DNA from: Cyanobacteria bacterium UBA8803
Lineage (GTDB): Bacteria; Cyanobacteriota; Cyanobacteriia; Cyanobacteriales; Coleofasciculaceae
NCBI GenBank assembly: GCA_003505715.1
Contig: DNXU01000538.1
Span: forward strand, 10,893 to 20,590
Direction of reading: 5' to 3'
DNA: 9,698 nt
In this document: positions 7,099-9,698 of the stretch, piece after piece
Numbering within the stretch: position 1 is the first letter of the stretch
Layout of the letters: every line of letters begins with the position of its first letter
Translations under genes and position numbers: made by a program
The notes under the pieces: generated by a model
Database searches by the model: none
Told to the model about the DNA's origin: nothing
What the model saw: the letters and a program-made list of their open reading frames with translations, nothing else

Positions 7099-7683
7099 TT
7101 AGATTTTAACCTGGGCCATGGTAGTGACAATGGTGCCTGAAGACTCTCCTTGAACAGTCTCTAGATTCCAACCCATTTGGGCGGAGTAGTCATTAATCAT
7201 TGTCAAAAGACCTAAACCTGAAGAGTCACCGCCCTCTTCAGCACTCTTTTCAATCTGACTAACGTACATATCATTCGGATCAGATGAGAGTAGTTCTTCA
7301 ATGAATTCCTTTAATTTATCTACTCCTTCTGGTTTGACATTATTGGTTGCAAAGATTACCGCCGTTACATCATCCTCTTCTTCTAAAAAATGAATACCAA
7401 ACTTAACCTTATTTTTAGATCCTTCATCATGAAATTTCATGGCATTTTCTAGCAGCTCATTCGCCACATAGCTGACAGCATTTTTGCTCTCTTTGAGACG
7501 GTGTTCATGGTCAGCCTCATCTATGGGCAAGAAATTGGTAAAGTAATCGGCAACAAAATGAGCAGAAAGGCGATTGTTGCGCCAGCGTTTTTTAATCGGA
7601 CGGGAACTAGGGGAGAAGGTGAGTTCGAGGGAATCTTGTTCGGGTGGAAATTGCTCGATAAAATCACCAAATAGTTGATTCAT
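7099..7683 (-). CDS. GHKL-type serine kinase / anti-sigma-type regulator (slr1658-like, RsbW-related)
   Basis: The 194-residue cytoplasmic protein has an N-box, VANELLENAMKF (73-84, with Asn75 and Asn80), and a glycine-rich lid, DSSGLGLLTMINDY (153-166), of the GHKL ATPase fold. This is the pattern of SpoIIAB/RsbW kinases, which phosphorylate a STAS antagonist and sequester a target protein. The usual DxGxG G1 box is not recognisable; the corresponding region reads FATNNV (111-116), so nucleotide binding may be atypical. The N-terminus MNQLFGDFIEQFP and the segment LTFSPSSRPIKKRWRNN resemble the cyanobacterial slr1658 family as I remember it. A Shine-Dalgarno AGGAGA lies ten bases before the ATG (complement of 7694-7699). 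It stands between its predicted phosphatase opponent and its STAS substrate. No sigma factor is encoded in the window, so the controlled target is unknown. Confidence 0.82.
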   Translation of the reverse strand: MNQLFGDFIEQFPPEQDSLELTFSPSSRPIKKRWRNNRLSAHFVADYFTNFLPIDEADHEHRLKESKNAVSYVANELLENAMKFHDEGSKNKVKFGIHFLEEEDDVTAVIFATNNVKPEGVDKLKEFIEELLSSDPNDMYVSQIEKSAEEGGDSSGLGLLTMINDYSAQMGWNLETVQGESSGTIVTTMAQVKI

Positions 7684-7844
7684 TTCTATAAAGTCTCCTG
7701 GGTTTTGATCAGAAATTTTTAGGGTGCGGATGACGGATGGCGGTTAATGTCCACAGTTTACGTGTTTTACAAGAAAGATATTCGTAACTGACTTGTTTAT
7801 ACTGACAAGTGGTTGTTTTATGATGAACGAGACTTGCACCAGTT
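7684..7844 (-). other. 161-bp spacer inside the cluster, with a small inverted repeat
   Basis: This is the longest gap within the four-gene cluster; the other two are about 50 bases. It may hold a secondary promoter for the kinase, STAS and amidotransferase-like genes. The only structure I see is the inverted repeat ACTTGT (7791-7796) / ACAAGT (7805-7810) with an 8-base loop TTATACTG. That loop reads CAGTATAA on the coding (minus) strand and includes a -10-like element. No confident promoter can be called. Confidence 0.35.
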
Positions 7845-9566
7845 CTATAGACTTAATAGAGTAGCTTGTGATCGCGGCAACTCCGACAGCGCATTGTCCT
7901 GCCGCTTCAGCACCAGCAACGTGATGTCATCAAACACCTTTTGCTTGCCGATAAACTGCCGCACATCGGCAATGATCGCATCCTTAATCTCCAGTGCTGA
8001 CAGGTGCCAATTGAGGCTAATCACTTCACACAACTGTTCGATACCATATTGCTTTTTGTCGATATTTTTGGCTTCCGGGATGCCATCGGTATAGGCAACG
8101 ACTCCATCCCCCGGTTGCAACTTCACTATTGTGTGACTAATAAAATCGACAATATCATCATCCAGTCCGATAGGGAAGCCTAAATCCATCGTGTCAATCC
8201 GCTCAATTTGCCCACCTTGGCGAACAACAATTGTCTCTTCATGTTGTCCGCTGATACTGATAGCTCCCTCGGCATAGTTAAGTATCGCTAGCGTCAGATT
8301 CTTTTCGGAATTCATCCGCTGTACATTCTTATAAATAGTGCGGTTGAGTGTGTCTAAAAATCTAACGGTATCGTGTTCTCGCACTTCTTTAAGGGTGCGA
8401 ACAGCGGTTTGAACCATGAGCATGAGAAGGCCGCTTTCTAGTCCATGTCCGGTGACATCACCAATGCCAATCGTGACGATGCCATCTGTGTGCAGGACAT
8501 CGTAGTAATCGCCACCCACTTCATCGGCGGGTTCCATATATCCAGCAATATCGAGTCCTTCAATTTCTAGTTCTTCCGGTTTGGGTAGAATCATCTGCTG
8601 GATTTGACGGGCAACATTGATTTCTGCACCCATACGCAGGTTTTCTGCTTTGAGTTTTTCGTTTAGGGCGATAGTTTTAAGTGCTACTTCCTCTTGTCTA
8701 TAAGTGTCAATGTAATCCACACTCAATCCTAAAAATGGAACTACATAGGAGATAATTTTTAAAAAATGTGCCATGTTGAAATGATCGTCGAATAGGATTT
8801 TTGAACCGAAACTCATGTGTAGCTGAGTCCCGATCGCAGGAATCATACTTATAATCAGACTATGGGAAAATAAACTGGGGTAACGTTGATAAAATCGAGG
8901 TAAAACAAACCCAACTGCAACGATAAATAGCAGTAACGACAACGCATCCCAAGGGCGAGTAATCAAAGCGTTAGGGAAAAGAGCTTGTGGAAAAAAAGTA
9001 CCGATCAGAGCGTAATGGATAATTGCATAAAATACCATGCCAAAGCCCAGCGTGATGGTAGCAACAAAAGCCAAGTTTCCGCTGTACTTTTGAACTCTAC
9101 TGACTAAAAAAATACCGGTACCGATAATCAAGATTACGGGGTTGAACAGCCGACAAACTGTCCAAGTAAATATCATCACTTTATAGCTCTCAGCGTTAGT
9201 TTCAATCAAGCGATCAGAAATTAGGATGTGAAAGGCATCCATGCTGCCAGCGAAAAATAAAGCAACACCAATAATAGGTGTCACTATATCCCCTTTTATT
9301 TGGAAGTAGACAAAGGATAATACCGCCGTAAAAATCGCGGCACAGAAGGCGCTCCATTCTAGTATCGTGTGGATGAAGCCACCTGCTAAACTATGAAACA
9401 AAGCATCATCCCGTTCGTGTTTGCCCATTTCAGAAAACATGGCAAAATCAAACAGACGCAGGGTTGAATCAAAGTCTACACCCAATAAATTAAGGAGAAA
9501 CGGCAGCACACAGATGGCTATAACTGCCCATACAACTTGCTTGGGAAGCTGAGTTTTCTTAATCAT
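7845..9566 (-). CDS. Membrane-anchored SpoIIE/PP2C-type serine phosphatase with an N-terminal multi-pass sensor domain
   Basis: The 573-residue protein is predicted to dephosphorylate the STAS partner and so control the switch. Residues 11-285 contain about eight hydrophobic spans (near 11-30, 66-89, 95-116, 131-155, 164-188, 207-223, 234-250 and 266-284). FFAGSMDAFHILISD and NMAHFLKIISYVVPF recall the MASE3 type of membrane sensor. A coiled-coil linker runs from about 290 to 325. The RsbU/SpoIIE phosphatase domain (about 330-556) shows the metal-binding acids: Asp353 in EVGGDYYD, Asp370 in GIGDVTGHG, Asp494 in YTDG and Asp546/547 in FDDITLLVLK. It also has QIQQMILP, typical of RsbU-like domain entries. 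The domain therefore looks catalytically complete. The ATG follows GAGGAGA (complement of 9575-9581) at eight bases. That Shine-Dalgarno lies next to the relic of a second amidotransferase-like gene. The signal sensed is unknown. Confidence 0.88.
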   Translation of the reverse strand: MIKKTQLPKQVVWAVIAICVLPFLLNLLGVDFDSTLRLFDFAMFSEMGKHERDDALFHSLAGGFIHTILEWSAFCAAIFTAVLSFVYFQIKGDIVTPIIGVALFFAGSMDAFHILISDRLIETNAESYKVMIFTWTVCRLFNPVILIIGTGIFLVSRVQKYSGNLAFVATITLGFGMVFYAIIHYALIGTFFPQALFPNALITRPWDALSLLLFIVAVGFVLPRFYQRYPSLFSHSLIISMIPAIGTQLHMSFGSKILFDDHFNMAHFLKIISYVVPFLGLSVDYIDTYRQEEVALKTIALNEKLKAENLRMGAEINVARQIQQMILPKPEELEIEGLDIAGYMEPADEVGGDYYDVLHTDGIVTIGIGDVTGHGLESGLLMLMVQTAVRTLKEVREHDTVRFLDTLNRTIYKNVQRMNSEKNLTLAILNYAEGAISISGQHEETIVVRQGGQIERIDTMDLGFPIGLDDDIVDFISHTIVKLQPGDGVVAYTDGIPEAKNIDKKQYGIEQLCEVISLNWHLSALEIKDAIIADVRQFIGKQKVFDDITLLVLKRQDNALSELPRSQATLLSL

Positions 9567-9582
9567 GTTTTAGGTCTCCTCT

Positions 9583-9640
9583 ATGACCGCAAAACTGGAA
9601 GAAACGATTGGTAAATTAACTCGGGGTTAAGTAGCCATGA
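9583..9640 (-). pseudogene. Relic of a second amidotransferase-like gene
   Basis: By hand alignment this stretch matches 6174-6232 of the intact amidotransferase-like gene at 48 of 59 columns with one single-base gap. The minus strand reads WLLNPELI, then after the one-base deletion PIVSSSFAVI. The intact protein reads GLLDPDLIIPIISSSLAVI at residues 139-157. Everything before and after this part of the domain is missing, including the catalytic residues. The relic lies between the end of a second STAS gene and the phosphatase gene, the position expected after a tandem duplication of the cluster. Confidence 0.8.
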
Positions 9641-9680
9641 TATTTAGAGCCTTTAGATTGAGATGAGAACCTTGAAGGAT

Positions 9681-9698
9681 TTAATCAATTTCTAGCTT
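9681..9698 (-). CDS. 3' end of a second STAS gene (last five codons and stop; runs off the right edge)
   Basis: The minus strand reads KLEID then TAA, identical to the C-terminus of the STAS gene ending at 6693. The identity extends into the downstream flank: 9676-9698 equals 6688-6710 over 23 bases. It is followed downstream by a relic of an amidotransferase-like gene, just as the intact STAS gene is followed by the intact one. Too little is inside the window to judge whether this copy is functional. The 97-base gap from the relic's far edge to the STAS stop and on to the phosphatase suggests one continuous transcript. Confidence 0.7.
   Translation of the reverse strand, partial: KLEID

Noticed and set aside
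7813..8094. Plus-strand open frame of 93 codons
   Set aside because: It is antisense to the well-supported end of the PP2C phosphatase gene and shows no recognisable protein features.
7845..9566. Assignment of the trio to the hormogonium regulators HmpU/HmpW/HmpV
   Set aside because: The architecture is analogous, but this phosphatase has a multi-pass, MASE3-like sensor region and I see no HAMP domain, so orthology cannot be claimed from sequence reading alone.
1..9698. CRISPR array, tRNA or rRNA genes
   Set aside because: No regularly spaced repeats with unique spacers and no tRNA- or rRNA-like segments were seen on reading the window.

Overview
The window looks like chromosomal DNA of a cyanobacterium, probably a filamentous one. 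It holds seven exact GCGATCGC (HIP1) octamers (starting at 1546, 2180, 2290, 2799, 4151, 5780 and 6064), heptamer-type CCTTCTG repeats, a cyanobacterial-type PilM and a TPR-CHAT protein. The PP2C/GHKL/STAS regulators closely resemble cyanobacterial families, as I recall them. No database search was possible, so all family names rest on motifs and memory.

Layout. (1) 1-369, minus: the 5' part of pilM, which runs off the left edge. (2) 370-669: divergent intergenic region with a small interspersed hairpin repeat and a 14-bp perfect palindrome just before the next gene. (3) 670-1977, plus: a lipoprotein solute-binding protein of an ABC importer, probably for sugars. (4) 2003-2119 and 5113-5229: two 117-bp direct repeats (115/117 identical) that bracket a TPR-CHAT gene (2288-5048). 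That gene is broken: a stop codon and a +1 frame change sit exactly where about 120 residues of the CHAT domain appear to be missing. (5) 9566 down to 5252, minus: a four-gene cluster of membrane PP2C/SpoIIE phosphatase, GHKL anti-sigma-type kinase, STAS anti-sigma antagonist and a large glutamine-amidotransferase-like protein. (6) 9583-9698: a decayed fragment of a second amidotransferase-like gene and the last codons of a second STAS gene. These show that the STAS + amidotransferase unit was duplicated in tandem.

How the genes may work together. The right half is a complete partner-switching module: a kinase that should phosphorylate the STAS protein on Ser65 and a membrane-anchored phosphatase that should reverse it. 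No sigma factor is encoded in the window. The fourth gene keeps the class I amidotransferase catalytic residues (Cys203, His423, Glu425), but they lie on a much enlarged scaffold. Its association with the STAS gene, seen in both copies, makes it a candidate output or partner of the switch. This is the most promising uncharacterised system here. The left half (pilus gene, transporter lipoprotein, broken CHAT gene) shows no clear functional link to it.
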